A stretch of 7,929 bases of DNA. It comes from Deltaproteobacteria bacterium (GTDB lineage: Bacteria; Myxococcota; B64-G9). The stretch's first letter is position 1; each line of letters opens with the position of its first letter. Below, one piece after another: positions 1-7,043 of this stretch. The notes under the pieces were generated by a model that ran no database searches, was not told the origin of the DNA, and worked only from the letters and a program-made list of their open reading frames with translations. The stretch spans positions 1 to 7,929 of the forward strand of contig JAUVAM010000139.1 of assembly GCA_030591745.1 (NCBI GenBank), given 5' to 3'. The position numbers and the translations under genes were made by a program.

Positions 1-9
1 CCATATATT

Positions 10-79
10 AGGTGCCACCCACTTCGCAAGTGCCGAGAAAAATAGGGATTTCCCGCTTATTGTGAAATGGCTGGCACCT
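10..79. repeat. Inverted repeat and nested short dyads in the leader of the HAD phosphatase gene
   Basis: AGGTGCCA at 10-17 is an exact reverse complement of TGGCACCT at 72-79. Between them lie CACTT-CGC-AAGTG (20-32) and GGGA-TT-TCCC (45-54), and 11-19 (GGTGCCACC) is itself a short dyad. With the start at 109 all of these fall upstream of the coding region. They could be an operator or a structured leader, or chance; no good -35/-10 pair stands out. If the gene instead started at 67, the right arm would be coding. Confidence 0.3.
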
Positions 80-108
80 GGCAACGGGCTGAGGTAGATC
101 CTTTGGCT

Positions 109-765
109 ATGAGCGTCGCGGCATTTTTCGATTTGGATGGCACCTTGTTGACCGTCAACAGCGGGGGCCTGTGGATGAAGCGGGAGCGGGAGCACGGTCG
201 CCTCAGCCGCTGGCAGATGACAAAGGCCTTAGGCTATTTGCTGGGCTATCATTTCGGCACCATCGACATGGAAGCCGCGATGGAGAAGGCCCTGGATACC
301 GTTCGGGGCTTGGAAGAAGACACGGTTCGACGCTGGACCCGTGATTGGTTTTTCGAGCGGGTGGTGCCCTACGAAGCCCCAGGAGCGCACGCCGTGTTGC
401 GGCGGCACCGTGAACAGGGACATCGTTTGGTCCTTCTGACCTCTTCTTCGCCCTACGAATCCCAGGCTGCCTTGGAGTTCTTTGATCTGGATGATTTCTT
501 GGCCAGTCGCTTTGAAGTAGTCGACGGGCGCATGACCGGTCGTCTTGTAAGGCCCGTCTGCGCCGCCGAAGGCAAAGTCTACTGGGCGGAACACTACGCC
601 GCCGAGCACGGGCTGGATTTAGACCGTAGCTATTTTTATTCCGATAGCATCACCGACCAGGCCATGCTGGAGCGGGTGGGGGAGCCCCGCGTGGTGCATC
701 CGGATCCACGCCTGCGCAGACTGGCGCGCAAGAAAAACTGGCTGGTTTTGGACTGGAGTACCTGA
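109..765 (+). CDS. HAD superfamily IB phosphatase (SerB-like)
   Basis: Cytosolic Mg-dependent phosphohydrolase of the HAD-IB group that includes phosphoserine phosphatase; the substrate cannot be told from sequence. From the ATG at 109 it has 218 residues, close to the usual size for this group. Motif I is FFDLDGTLL (nucleophile D8, acid/base D10), motif II is LVLLTSSS (about 107-114), the motif III lysine is probably K156 in EGKVYWAEH, and motif IV is YSDSITD (D179, D183) followed by the family-typical VHPDPRLRRLARKKNW tail. The helical region at about 20-90 is the expected cap. The frame stays open to an ATG at 67, but the N-terminus fits the family best from 109, where motif I begins at residue 6. 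A GAGG lies at 91-94, a rather long 14 bases ahead, so the start is likely but not certain. It converges with the lipoprotein gene that ends at 798. A housekeeping phosphatase for phosphoserine or a lipid or nucleotide phosphate is possible. Confidence 0.9.
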   Translation: MSVAAFFDLDGTLLTVNSGGLWMKREREHGRLSRWQMTKALGYLLGYHFGTIDMEAAMEKALDTVRGLEEDTVRRWTRDWFFERVVPYEAPGAHAVLRRHREQGHRLVLLTSSSPYESQAALEFFDLDDFLASRFEVVDGRMTGRLVRPVCAAEGKVYWAEHYAAEHGLDLDRSYFYSDSITDQAMLERVGEPRVVHPDPRLRRLARKKNWLVLDWST

Positions 766-797
766 ACGAAACAAAAACCGCCCATCTCCACCCTTTG

Positions 798-2414
798 TCA
801 ATAACACCACATGCCCATGGATTCCTCGTTGATCAAGAGGTGATGGCAGGTTGTGCCCTCGGGGCAATCCGCATGAGAAAAACACCAGTGAGAGCAATCG
901 GCGATAGGATTTCCGCCATAGTCATAGTTGCCGACGCAGGTCAGACCAAGCTCGCAACCAATTTCCGGGCCGACACATTGCCTGGCTGGCAGGCAATCGC
1001 AAGAATCGCCAACGGCTCCGTCACCCCATGCCGCGCCGACCGGGTCTCCCTCGCCACAATCGACCAGGCCGTAGAGATCCAGGCTTTCGCTCATGCCCGA
1101 GATGCTGGTGAAAGTGGTTCTCAGCTCCGTGTTCAAATCCAGGGTGACCTCAATCGGGACGGCAGGCTGGTCGATGGCCTGGGCATGGGCTTCACGAATC
1201 ATGGAGCAAGATGAGTCGCCTGTCAGCCCTTCGCCATCGACGTGCAGGACCAAGTAGCTCTTCGTTCCTCCGACTTGGCTCGAGTCGCTGATCAGATAGC
1301 CTCCGTCATCGGTCATGGTGATGGAGGTGCTGCTGGGATTGCCTTGCAGGCTGTATGCCCGCTGCCAAAGAATCACGCCGTCGGGATCGAGAGACACGAG
1401 GTAGAGTTCCCCCTCCTCCTCCTCATAGATTGTGCCCAATATTGTGATGATCCCGTCCGGGCGTACGACAACATCCGAAGCCCTTTCGCTGGCGGAAGAT
1501 CCAATCAGCTTTCGCCAGACAAGCTCTCCTGTCTTGTCGAGCTTGATGGCCAGGATCACGTTGCCCCCTTCGCCTTGAGTCGAACCGACTGCGACAAGTC
1601 CGCCCTCCGGTGTTGGGTGGACTGCCGTGGCCCATTCTGCATTGTTCCGCTCGTCTTCAAAATACCTCGCCCAGGAAACACCACCGTTCGGATCGATCTG
1701 GGCCACAAAAAAGCGGATTGCGCCGCTTGAAGTTTGCGAGATGTCAACCGACCCCACCAAGGCATAGCTGCTATCCGAGTTTTCGACCACATCAAAGAAT
1801 TTGACTTTACTGTGGGACGAACTGGTATAGGCCATATCCCAAACAATGGCTCCATCCGCCGAGAGCTTCATGACTCGCATATCTCCGGATACACCGTCGA
1901 TTTGGTTCGGGTAGTTTAACAGGACCATGTTTCCATCTGAAGTCGATAGGGCCGAGAATTGACTCCAAATTTCGGCCTGCAGTTCATACAGTTGCCCGCT
2001 AAAGGCGCTTCCGTCCCCATCAAGCTCTATGCGTACCAGGTTTTTGGAGTCGGTGGTTTCACCGGTCAAGACATAACCTCCGGATGGTGACGAGGCTGCA
2101 TACCTCAGCCGGTAGCCCGGGAGGAACTGGCTCCAAGTGACTTCTCCCGTGTTGGTGAGTCTCAATACCCAGCTGCCGTTCGGACCCCCAAACCAATCGG
2201 AGTGCCCGAGCAGCAGGTAATTGCGATCAGCCGTCTGCAAGCTGAATTTCGTGCTGCTGTTAAGGGTCGCGGAGGAAGTATAGCTGCCATAAGTACGCGC
2301 CCAGGTAGGCAGGGCCGGTTCGAACTCATGGGGGTCATCGCCGCCTTCGGAACACCCCAAGGCAAGCATCATCGACATGCAACAAAACAAACTCGATCGA
2401 AGTAAGCTGTTCAT
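798..2414 (-). CDS. Lipoprotein with seven-unit beta-propeller and cysteine-rich C-terminus
   Basis: Predicted surface or periplasmic lipoprotein of 538 residues; function unknown. The first 21 residues form a lipoprotein signal with lipobox LALGC (C21). The +2 residue is Ser, not Asp, consistent with the outer membrane. Residues about 36-440 hold seven similar units of 50-60 residues, each starting near an aromatic strand (TWARTYG, VTWSQF, IVWDMAY, VSWARYF, LVWRKLI, ILWQRAY, with the third unit degenerate) and carrying a later 'GGYVLTGE'-like strand and a 'KLDKTGE'-like turn. This fits a seven-bladed PQQ/Kelch/WD-like propeller. The last ~90 residues contain 11 cysteines (from C453 on), a disulphide-rich module often seen in myxobacterial exported proteins. 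The frame is open up to 2690, but the start at 2414 is preferred because it begins the signal peptide and follows GGAG at a good distance. Base composition looks lower in GC than its neighbours (29/60 for 1741-1800 against 38/60 for 7201-7260). It is 73 bases downstream of the small lipoprotein gene. Confidence 0.85.
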   Translation of the reverse strand: MNSLLRSSLFCCMSMMLALGCSEGGDDPHEFEPALPTWARTYGSYTSSATLNSSTKFSLQTADRNYLLLGHSDWFGGPNGSWVLRLTNTGEVTWSQFLPGYRLRYAASSPSGGYVLTGETTDSKNLVRIELDGDGSAFSGQLYELQAEIWSQFSALSTSDGNMVLLNYPNQIDGVSGDMRVMKLSADGAIVWDMAYTSSSHSKVKFFDVVENSDSSYALVGSVDISQTSSGAIRFFVAQIDPNGGVSWARYFEDERNNAEWATAVHPTPEGGLVAVGSTQGEGGNVILAIKLDKTGELVWRKLIGSSASERASDVVVRPDGIITILGTIYEEEEGELYLVSLDPDGVILWQRAYSLQGNPSSTSITMTDDGGYLISDSSQVGGTKSYLVLHVDGEGLTGDSSCSMIREAHAQAIDQPAVPIEVTLDLNTELRTTFTSISGMSESLDLYGLVDCGEGDPVGAAWGDGAVGDSCDCLPARQCVGPEIGCELGLTCVGNYDYGGNPIADCSHWCFSHADCPEGTTCHHLLINEESMGMWCY

Positions 2415-2419
2415 GAACA

Positions 2420-2423
2420 CTCC
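2420..2423 (-). promoter_or_regulatory. Shine-Dalgarno that sets the start of the propeller lipoprotein
   Basis: On the minus strand GGAG sits 5 bases before the ATG at 2414. It supports this start over the 92-residue upstream extension, which would overlap the neighbouring lipoprotein gene in another frame. Confidence 0.6.
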
Positions 2424-2487
2424 AGGGGTTCTAAGGCAGCTATAGCCCGATTTGTCCGGCTTCTCCGAGCATATTCCAGGGCCTGTG

Positions 2488-2871
2488 CTAAGGAACGAGC
2501 TTGTGGGTCGACTCTTTGAGCACGGTCTGGGGGCCAACCGCCCCCTGGCTGTAGGCCCCGTTTTCGTCGGGGCCGGGATCCGGGATGAACTTCTCTTGCA
2601 CCAGTCGGCCTGTGGCCTGCACTTGTTTGTCCAAGATATCTTCGGGCCATTCGGCGAGACCCTCGATGTAGATGGGATTTCCGTCGACAAGCAATACCGC
2701 GCCGGCCTTGGCGTTTTTGGCCGTTCCGATGAGCGTCTTCATGTCAGCTGCTCCTCGCGCTTTGAGTGACTTCTCATCCTTTGTTTTTTTGATTCGAGGC
2801 TGCTTGGGCTGTTCGTGCAGAGCACAACCCGCGAATAAAACCAAAAAGAAACATGCGACGATACGCATCAT
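2488..2871 (-). CDS. Small lipoprotein of unknown function, possible OB-fold
   Basis: A 127-residue predicted lipoprotein. Residues 1-16 are a short signal with lipobox LFAGC (C16). A basic linker (about 22-42, rich in Lys and Arg) follows, and then a compact domain at about 45-127 with alternating hydrophobic strands: GTAKNAKAGAVLLVDG, PIYIEGL, KQVQATGRLVQEKF, GAYSQGAVGPQTVLKES. The pattern of strand, 'D/G' turn, strand and 'V.V.G.L' resembles small beta-barrel (OB-like) domains that bind ligands or other proteins; this is inference, as I do not recognise a named family. Two ATGs lie in tandem (2871 and 2868). The SD-like AAGGGGG at about 2876-2882 is 4 bases from the first and 7 from the second, so either may be used. 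The gene begins 9 bases after the histidine phosphatase stop, with its ribosome-binding site reaching into that gene's end, so the two are probably co-transcribed and translationally linked. Confidence 0.8.
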   Translation of the reverse strand: MMRIVACFFLVLFAGCALHEQPKQPRIKKTKDEKSLKARGAADMKTLIGTAKNAKAGAVLLVDGNPIYIEGLAEWPEDILDKQVQATGRLVQEKFIPDPGPDENGAYSQGAVGPQTVLKESTHKLVP

Positions 2872-2880
2872 CTATCCCCC

Positions 2881-3546
2881 TTATGTGTCCGCATCGGCGG
2901 AGCGAAATCGCAACTGCCCATCTTCTTTGTCGTTCCAGACAGCCACCGGCTCTAAGAAACGGGGCCAGCCGCAATCCAAACCTCGCCCCGCAAAAAACGT
3001 ACGCAGGCAGAGGACGTTCCAGTCGTGACTGACATGCAGGCAGAGTTCTCCGTCTTTTGCCTGTTTCAGACTGTCGGAAAGGATTTGAAGTTGTTGCTTC
3101 GCCGCCTGCTCCGCAGGCATGGCCTGATCGCTCGGCAGCTCGCCGGCGAACCAACTGCGCACGAAGCTGTCGGCGCCGTCGCGAAAGACCTGCTTCATGG
3201 CCCAACGCCAGTCGTACATGTAGGGCCCCCCAAGCTCAAGCACCGGACCGATGAGGCGGGCCTGGCCTCCTGCTTCCAAGGCGCCTGCGACCAGTTCTTC
3301 GGCTGTTTCGGCGCAACGGGGCACCGGGCTGTGGCGCAGCACCAGGGGGCCGAGGGGGGCAAAGGCTCTGCCCATGGCGCGGGCCGCGGCTTTGCCGGCG
3401 GGCACCAATCGAGCTTCGATGGTGCCTTCGAGGTTGCGGATGGCTTCACGCTCGGCGTGTCTGAGTAACAAGGCAAGAGGACGATGATCGGGCAGGTTGA
3501 TGTTTTTCAAGGGTGTCATGCTTGGCAGGCTAGCATGGGAAGGCAA
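2881..3546 (-). CDS. Histidine phosphatase superfamily protein
   Basis: Member of the phosphoglycerate-mutase-like histidine phosphatase superfamily, which uses a phosphohistidine intermediate; substrate unknown. Numbered from TTG 3546 (221 residues): LLRHAER (R29, H30) is the signature with the nucleophilic His, SPVPRCAETAE carries the conserved second Arg (R77), and HVSHDWN (H174, D175) supplies the second His and an acid. The 'SHD.N' form recalls the acid-phosphatase-like branch rather than the 'HGG' of mutases. There is no signal peptide, so it is probably cytosolic. The start is uncertain: the TTG at 3546 gives the longest frame and the ATG at 3519 gives 212 residues, beginning MTPLKN; neither has a clear Shine-Dalgarno. 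The ATG is the more probable of the two because ATG starts are commoner and nothing family-specific lies before it. It is divergent from lhgO and leads directly into the small lipoprotein gene. Confidence 0.85.
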   Translation of the reverse strand: MPSHASLPSMTPLKNINLPDHRPLALLLRHAEREAIRNLEGTIEARLVPAGKAAARAMGRAFAPLGPLVLRHSPVPRCAETAEELVAGALEAGGQARLIGPVLELGGPYMYDWRWAMKQVFRDGADSFVRSWFAGELPSDQAMPAEQAAKQQLQILSDSLKQAKDGELCLHVSHDWNVLCLRTFFAGRGLDCGWPRFLEPVAVWNDKEDGQLRFRSADADT

Positions 3547-3560
3547 GATAAACTAGCATG
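3530..3560. repeat. 8-bp direct repeat in the divergent spacer
   Basis: CTAGCATG occurs at 3530-3537 and again at 3553-3560, 23 bases apart start to start, in the gap between the histidine phosphatase (ATG 3519) and lhgO (ATG 3583). The copies sit on the small palindromes GCTAGC (3529-3534) and GCATGC (3556-3561). A spacing of roughly two helical turns inside a divergent promoter region suggests tandem operator half-sites; chance is possible. If the phosphatase used the TTG at 3546, the first copy would be coding. Confidence 0.3.
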
Positions 3561-3582
3561 CACTCGGGAGAAGAACGGGTTC

Positions 3583-4794
3583 ATGAGCGACAGAACTTAC
3601 GATGTAGCCATTGTCGGAGGCGGTTGTGTAGGCACGGCCACGGCCATGGTTTTGAGCAAGCGCGCCAAGACTTCCGTGGTGTTGCTGGAAGCGGAAGAAG
3701 GCCTGGCCCGGCATCAAACTGGAAACAACTCAGGCGTGATCCACTCGGGGCTCTACTACAAACCCGGGTCTCTAAAGGCCAAAAATTGCGTCGAAGGCCG
3801 GAAAGATTTGCTTCGTTTCTGCGAGGAACAAGACATCGCCCATGAATGTTGCGGCAAGCTGGTGGTGGCCACTCGTGAATCGGAGATTGGGGCCTTGTCC
3901 GAATTGGAAGAGCGAGGTCGGGCCAATGGGCTGGCGGGCTTGCGCAGGTTGAAATCCGAGGAGATCAAGGAAGTCGAACCCCATGTACAAGCGGTGGCGG
4001 GACTGCAGGTGGCCGAAACGGGCATCGTGGACTATGAACAAGTCACAGCGGCCTTCGGACGGGTCACTAGAGAACATGGCGGGGAGATTCGAACGCGGAG
4101 TCGGGTCTTGGGTTTCGCGCGGGAGACCGGAGGCCTGGTCTTGGAGACAAGCAGCGGCCCCGTTCATGCTCGGCACCTCATCAATTGCGCCGGCCTGCAG
4201 AGTGATCGGGTGGCCCGGATGTGCGGGGTGGAGCCCAATCTTCGCATCGTGCCTTTCCGGGGTGAGTACTATGACCTTTTGCCCGAGCAAGAACATCTGG
4301 TCCGCAATCTGATTTATCCGGTCCCTGACCCGCGTTTTCCATTCCTGGGCGTTCATTTTACCCGGATGATTCATGGGGGTGTAGAGGCCGGCCCCAACGC
4401 GGTCTTGGCCTTCAAGCGCGAAGGTTACCGGAAGGGTCAGATTTCGATCAAAGACATGGGCTCCTGGATGTTCTACGGCGGCTTCTGGCGCATGGTCTTT
4501 CGGTATTGGCGCATGGGCCTCGGCGAGATGTGGCGCTCGATTTCCAAGCGGGCCTTCGTGAAAAGCATGCAAGCGATGATTCCCGAGATCGATCGGAAGC
4601 AGGTCAGGCGGGGCGGGGCGGGGGTGAGAGCCCAGGCCTTGGCCCCGGATGGCTCCCTGGTCGATGATTTTCGCATCGTCCAGGCCGAGCGTATGATTCA
4701 TGTGCTCAACGCACCTTCGCCGGCCGCCACCGCCTCGATCAGCATTGGACGCGGCATCGCGGCCATGGCCGAAAAAGATTTCGATCTGCCTTGA
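3583..4794 (+). CDS. lhgO: L-2-hydroxyglutarate oxidase
   Basis: FAD-dependent enzyme of the DAO/GlpO-like family (LhgO, formerly YgaF). It oxidises L-2-hydroxyglutarate, a side product of promiscuous dehydrogenases, to 2-oxoglutarate and in E. coli feeds electrons to membrane quinones. From the ATG at 3583 it has 403 residues, close to the ~420 of E. coli LhgO. The N-terminus is a Rossmann FAD site, YDVAIVGGGCVG (about 6-17), with the acidic residue closing the second strand in VVLLEAE (E36). The family hallmark HQTGNNSGVIHSGLYY lies at 44-59, followed by PGSLKAKNC and, later, GPNAVLAFKREGY. The C-terminal NAPSPAATASISIG is also typical. The frame is open upstream to 3484, but 3583 places the FAD motif at the usual distance and has GGGAG at 3566-3570. 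The 63-69 base gap to the aminopeptidase gene permits co-transcription. Annotation as a generic FAD-dependent oxidoreductase would be the conservative alternative. Confidence 0.93.
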   Translation: MSDRTYDVAIVGGGCVGTATAMVLSKRAKTSVVLLEAEEGLARHQTGNNSGVIHSGLYYKPGSLKAKNCVEGRKDLLRFCEEQDIAHECCGKLVVATRESEIGALSELEERGRANGLAGLRRLKSEEIKEVEPHVQAVAGLQVAETGIVDYEQVTAAFGRVTREHGGEIRTRSRVLGFARETGGLVLETSSGPVHARHLINCAGLQSDRVARMCGVEPNLRIVPFRGEYYDLLPEQEHLVRNLIYPVPDPRFPFLGVHFTRMIHGGVEAGPNAVLAFKREGYRKGQISIKDMGSWMFYGGFWRMVFRYWRMGLGEMWRSISKRAFVKSMQAMIPEIDRKQVRRGGAGVRAQALAPDGSLVDDFRIVQAERMIHVLNAPSPAATASISIGRGIAAMAEKDFDLP

Positions 4795-4818
4795 GCCGCT
4801 TGCATCGCGCTGCGGCTC
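4793..4818 (+). other. GC-rich hairpin just after lhgO
   Basis: GAGCCGC (4793-4799, overlapping the stop codon) pairs exactly with GCGGCTC (4812-4818) around a 12-base loop. No T-run follows, so it is not a standard intrinsic terminator. It might stabilise the lhgO 3' end or reduce read-through into the aminopeptidase gene, or be incidental. Confidence 0.3.
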
Positions 4819-4849
4819 CTGCCAAACTCCACAGCCGTTGGGTCAACCT

Positions 4850-4855
4850 GGGAGG
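4850..4855 (+). promoter_or_regulatory. Shine-Dalgarno bearing on the aminopeptidase start
   Basis: GGGAGG ends 2 bases before the ATG at 4858 and 8 bases before the in-frame ATG at 4864. Normal spacing favours 4864 (giving MNVNERIQ...) over 4858. Confidence 0.6.
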
Positions 4856-4857
4856 CT

Positions 4858-6651
4858 ATGTCGATGAACGTGAACGAACGTATCCAAGGCTTACGTAAAC
4901 TCATGAAGGAGCAGGGGCTTCAGGCTTATGTCGTGCCAAGCACCGATCCACACGCCAGCGAGTACGTGGCTGATTGCTGGCAGCGACGGGTTTTTATTTC
5001 GGGATTCGATGGTTCGGCCGGCACGGTGGTGGTCACCCTGGACAAGGCTGGGCTTTGGACCGATTCGCGTTACTTCCTGCAAGCCGAGCAGCAACTGGCC
5101 GGTTCGGGCATGAGTCTTTTTCGTATGGGGGATCCCGACGTACCGGATTACGAAGACTGGCTGGCTTCAGAGCTCAAAGAAGGAGAAAAATTGGGTCTCG
5201 ACCCCAAGGTCTTCACCGTGGCCGCTTACGCCAGGCTGGAAAAGGCCCTGCTGACCACCGGTGTAAATTTTTCCGGACAAGAAGATGATCTGGTGGAGCA
5301 GGTCTGGGGAGACGAACGCCCCGCGATGCCCAAAGCGGCCTTGAGAGCCCATCCGCTCAAATACGCCGGAGAATCGGTCGACGATAAGCTCAAACGCATC
5401 CGAGGGGCCTTGCGGGAAGTCGGTGCCGAGGCGCTGGCCGTGGGTGCCCTGGATGAGATCGCCTGGGCCTTGAATATGCGTGGCGCAGACGTGGACTTCA
5501 ACCCGGTCTTTATCGCCTTCCTCTTAGTCGAAGAAAAGATGGCTCGACTTTTCGTGGATACAAGCAAACTCAGCGAAGATCTCAAGGGCTTGCTGCCGGC
5601 TGATCTCAAGTTGGAAGACTACGGGCAGTTCGGGCAGGCCCTGGCGCAACTCGGCGCCCAGGGAAGTACCGTCTGGATGGACCCACAGACAGTCAACCAG
5701 CATAGCCAAGAAGAGGTCAAGCGGGCAGGCGGCCAAATTGTCGCCCAGCCCAGCCCCATCAGTGCATGGAAGGCGGTCAAGAATCCGGCTGAACTGGAGG
5801 GATTTCGGGCTTCCCATAAGCGGGACGCTTTGGCGATGATTAAATTTTTGCGCTGGTTGGAAACAGCCGTGCCTGAAGGTGGATTAAGTGAGATCAGCGC
5901 CGCGGCACGCCTTGGTGAATTCCGGGCGGAGGCCCCTGAGTACATCGGCCCTTCCTTTGAGACCATTTCAGGATACGGCCCCCACGGCGCCATCGTTCAC
6001 TATCGCGTGAGCGCCGAATCCGACATTCCATTGAAAACCGAAGGAATCTATCTCGTCGATTCAGGCGGACAATATGAAGACGGCACCACCGACATCACCC
6101 GCACCTTGGCACTGGGCACACCGACGACCATGCACAAAAAGGCCTACACAGCCGTCTTGCAGGGTCATTTGCAGCTTTTCCGTAGCATCTTTCCCGAGGG
6201 CACCAATGGGTATCAACTCGACGTGCTCGCGCGGGCCCCTGTATGGGCCGCCGGGCTGAACTACGGTCATGGCACGGGGCATGGGGTGGGTGCGGCCCTT
6301 TGCGTCCACGAGGGGCCCTTTTCGGTCTCGCCGCGCAAAAATATGACTCCCTTGGCCAAGGGACACGTTTTGTCGATTGAGCCCGGCTACTACAAGACCG
6401 ATGATTTTGGTATGCGCGTGGAGAATTTGGCTGAGGTGGTGGAAGTGGAGCAGAACGAATCCGGTGACTTTCTCGGATTCAAGCCTCTGACTCTTTGCCC
6501 ATACGAAAGACAGCTCATCGATAAAAATATGCTCAACCCAGTGGAGATTGCCCAGATCGACGAGTATCACCAGGTCGTGCCGGATACGCTTTCTGGGGAA
6601 CTGGATGAGGCACATCGCGTCTGGTTGATTCAGGCCTGTCGGCCTCTGTGA
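4858..6651 (+). CDS. Xaa-Pro aminopeptidase, three-domain M24B type
   Basis: Cytosolic metallopeptidase that removes an N-terminal residue preceding proline. At 597 residues it matches the three-domain aminopeptidase P1 type (eukaryotic XPNPEP1 and bacterial relatives of ~600 residues), not the shorter E. coli PepP. Two creatinase-like N-terminal domains (about 5-300; note VVPSTDPHASEY and LWTDSRYFLQAEQQL) precede the pita-bread catalytic domain (about 310-530), and a C-terminal extension ends the protein. Dinuclear metal ligands are all present: D401 (VDSGG), D412 (TTDITRT), H475 (HGTGHGVG), E508 (SIEPGYY) and E522 (RVENL). The supporting histidines H381 (IVHYR), H471 and H484 are also in place, and their spacing matches that of the human enzyme. 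The better-spaced ATG at 4864 would shorten it by two residues. Its stop is only 10 bases before queD, so these genes probably share a transcript. Confidence 0.95.
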   Translation: MSMNVNERIQGLRKLMKEQGLQAYVVPSTDPHASEYVADCWQRRVFISGFDGSAGTVVVTLDKAGLWTDSRYFLQAEQQLAGSGMSLFRMGDPDVPDYEDWLASELKEGEKLGLDPKVFTVAAYARLEKALLTTGVNFSGQEDDLVEQVWGDERPAMPKAALRAHPLKYAGESVDDKLKRIRGALREVGAEALAVGALDEIAWALNMRGADVDFNPVFIAFLLVEEKMARLFVDTSKLSEDLKGLLPADLKLEDYGQFGQALAQLGAQGSTVWMDPQTVNQHSQEEVKRAGGQIVAQPSPISAWKAVKNPAELEGFRASHKRDALAMIKFLRWLETAVPEGGLSEISAAARLGEFRAEAPEYIGPSFETISGYGPHGAIVHYRVSAESDIPLKTEGIYLVDSGGQYEDGTTDITRTLALGTPTTMHKKAYTAVLQGHLQLFRSIFPEGTNGYQLDVLARAPVWAAGLNYGHGTGHGVGAALCVHEGPFSVSPRKNMTPLAKGHVLSIEPGYYKTDDFGMRVENLAEVVEVEQNESGDFLGFKPLTLCPYERQLIDKNMLNPVEIAQIDEYHQVVPDTLSGELDEAHRVWLIQACRPL

Positions 6652-6661
6652 GGAAACTCTG

Positions 6662-7033
6662 ATGTACGAGATATCCGTGGAGAGCACCATCAGCGCCTCT
6701 CATCACCTGCGCGGCTACCAGGGCAAGTGCGAAAAGGTGCATGGTCACAATTGGCGAGTTGAGGCCTGCGTGGCCTCCGAGCTATTGGACAAGACTGGTT
6801 TGGTCATGGATTTCGGCGATTTGCGCCGGGCCCTTAATGAGTCCCTTGATGATTTTGACCATGCTGATCTGAACGAACAGTCGGTCTTCGCCGACTGCAA
6901 TCCTTCCAGTGAAAACATGGCGCGCATCGTCTTCGAGCGCTTGGCTCGCATCGTCGACAATGAGAGCCTGAAGCTGGTGCGGGTGCGGGTCTGGGAGACC
7001 GAGGGCTCCTGTGCCAGCTACACCAAAAGCTGA
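6662..7033 (+). CDS. queD: 6-carboxy-5,6,7,8-tetrahydropterin synthase
   Basis: QueD converts 7,8-dihydroneopterin triphosphate into 6-carboxytetrahydropterin, the first committed step toward preQ0 and queuosine. It belongs to the 6-pyruvoyl-tetrahydropterin synthase fold. The 123 residues match the family length (E. coli about 120). Zinc ligands are H15 (SASHHLRGY; H14 is adjacent) and H27/H29 (KVHGHNW). The catalytic cysteine is C23 in GKCEKVHGH, which with the pair D66-H67 (FDHADLNE) gives the Cys-Asp-His set. The pterin-anchoring glutamate is E112 in VWETEGSCASY. The C-x3-HGH arrangement favours QueD over the eukaryotic-type PTPS and over PTPS-III folate enzymes. An AGGA (6651-6654) overlapping the aminopeptidase stop serves as ribosome-binding site, 7 bases ahead of the ATG. 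It sits directly upstream of queE, the next enzyme. Confidence 0.95.
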   Translation: MYEISVESTISASHHLRGYQGKCEKVHGHNWRVEACVASELLDKTGLVMDFGDLRRALNESLDDFDHADLNEQSVFADCNPSSENMARIVFERLARIVDNESLKLVRVRVWETEGSCASYTKS

Positions 7034-7043
7034 ACTCGACACC

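Noticed and set aside
766..797. Terminator between the convergent HAD and lipoprotein genes
   Set aside because: There is an A-rich stretch (AAACAAAAA), a T-run on the minus strand, but no stem precedes it on that strand.
1411..1425. CTC-rich microsatellite-like tract
   Set aside because: It only encodes a short Glu run (YEEEEGEL) in the propeller lipoprotein; too short to suggest phase variation.
2415..2690. 92-residue N-terminal extension of the propeller lipoprotein frame
   Set aside because: It lies antisense-frame over the small lipoprotein gene, has no signal-like or conserved character, and the signal peptide with its own ribosome-binding site starts at 2414.
3772..4701. 309-residue open frame on the minus strand
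   Set aside because: It is opposite lhgO, whose family motifs are clear, and shows no recognisable motifs; open shadow frames are expected in GC-rich genes.
6061..6690. 209-residue open frame on the minus strand
   Set aside because: It is antisense to the metal-binding core of the aminopeptidase gene.
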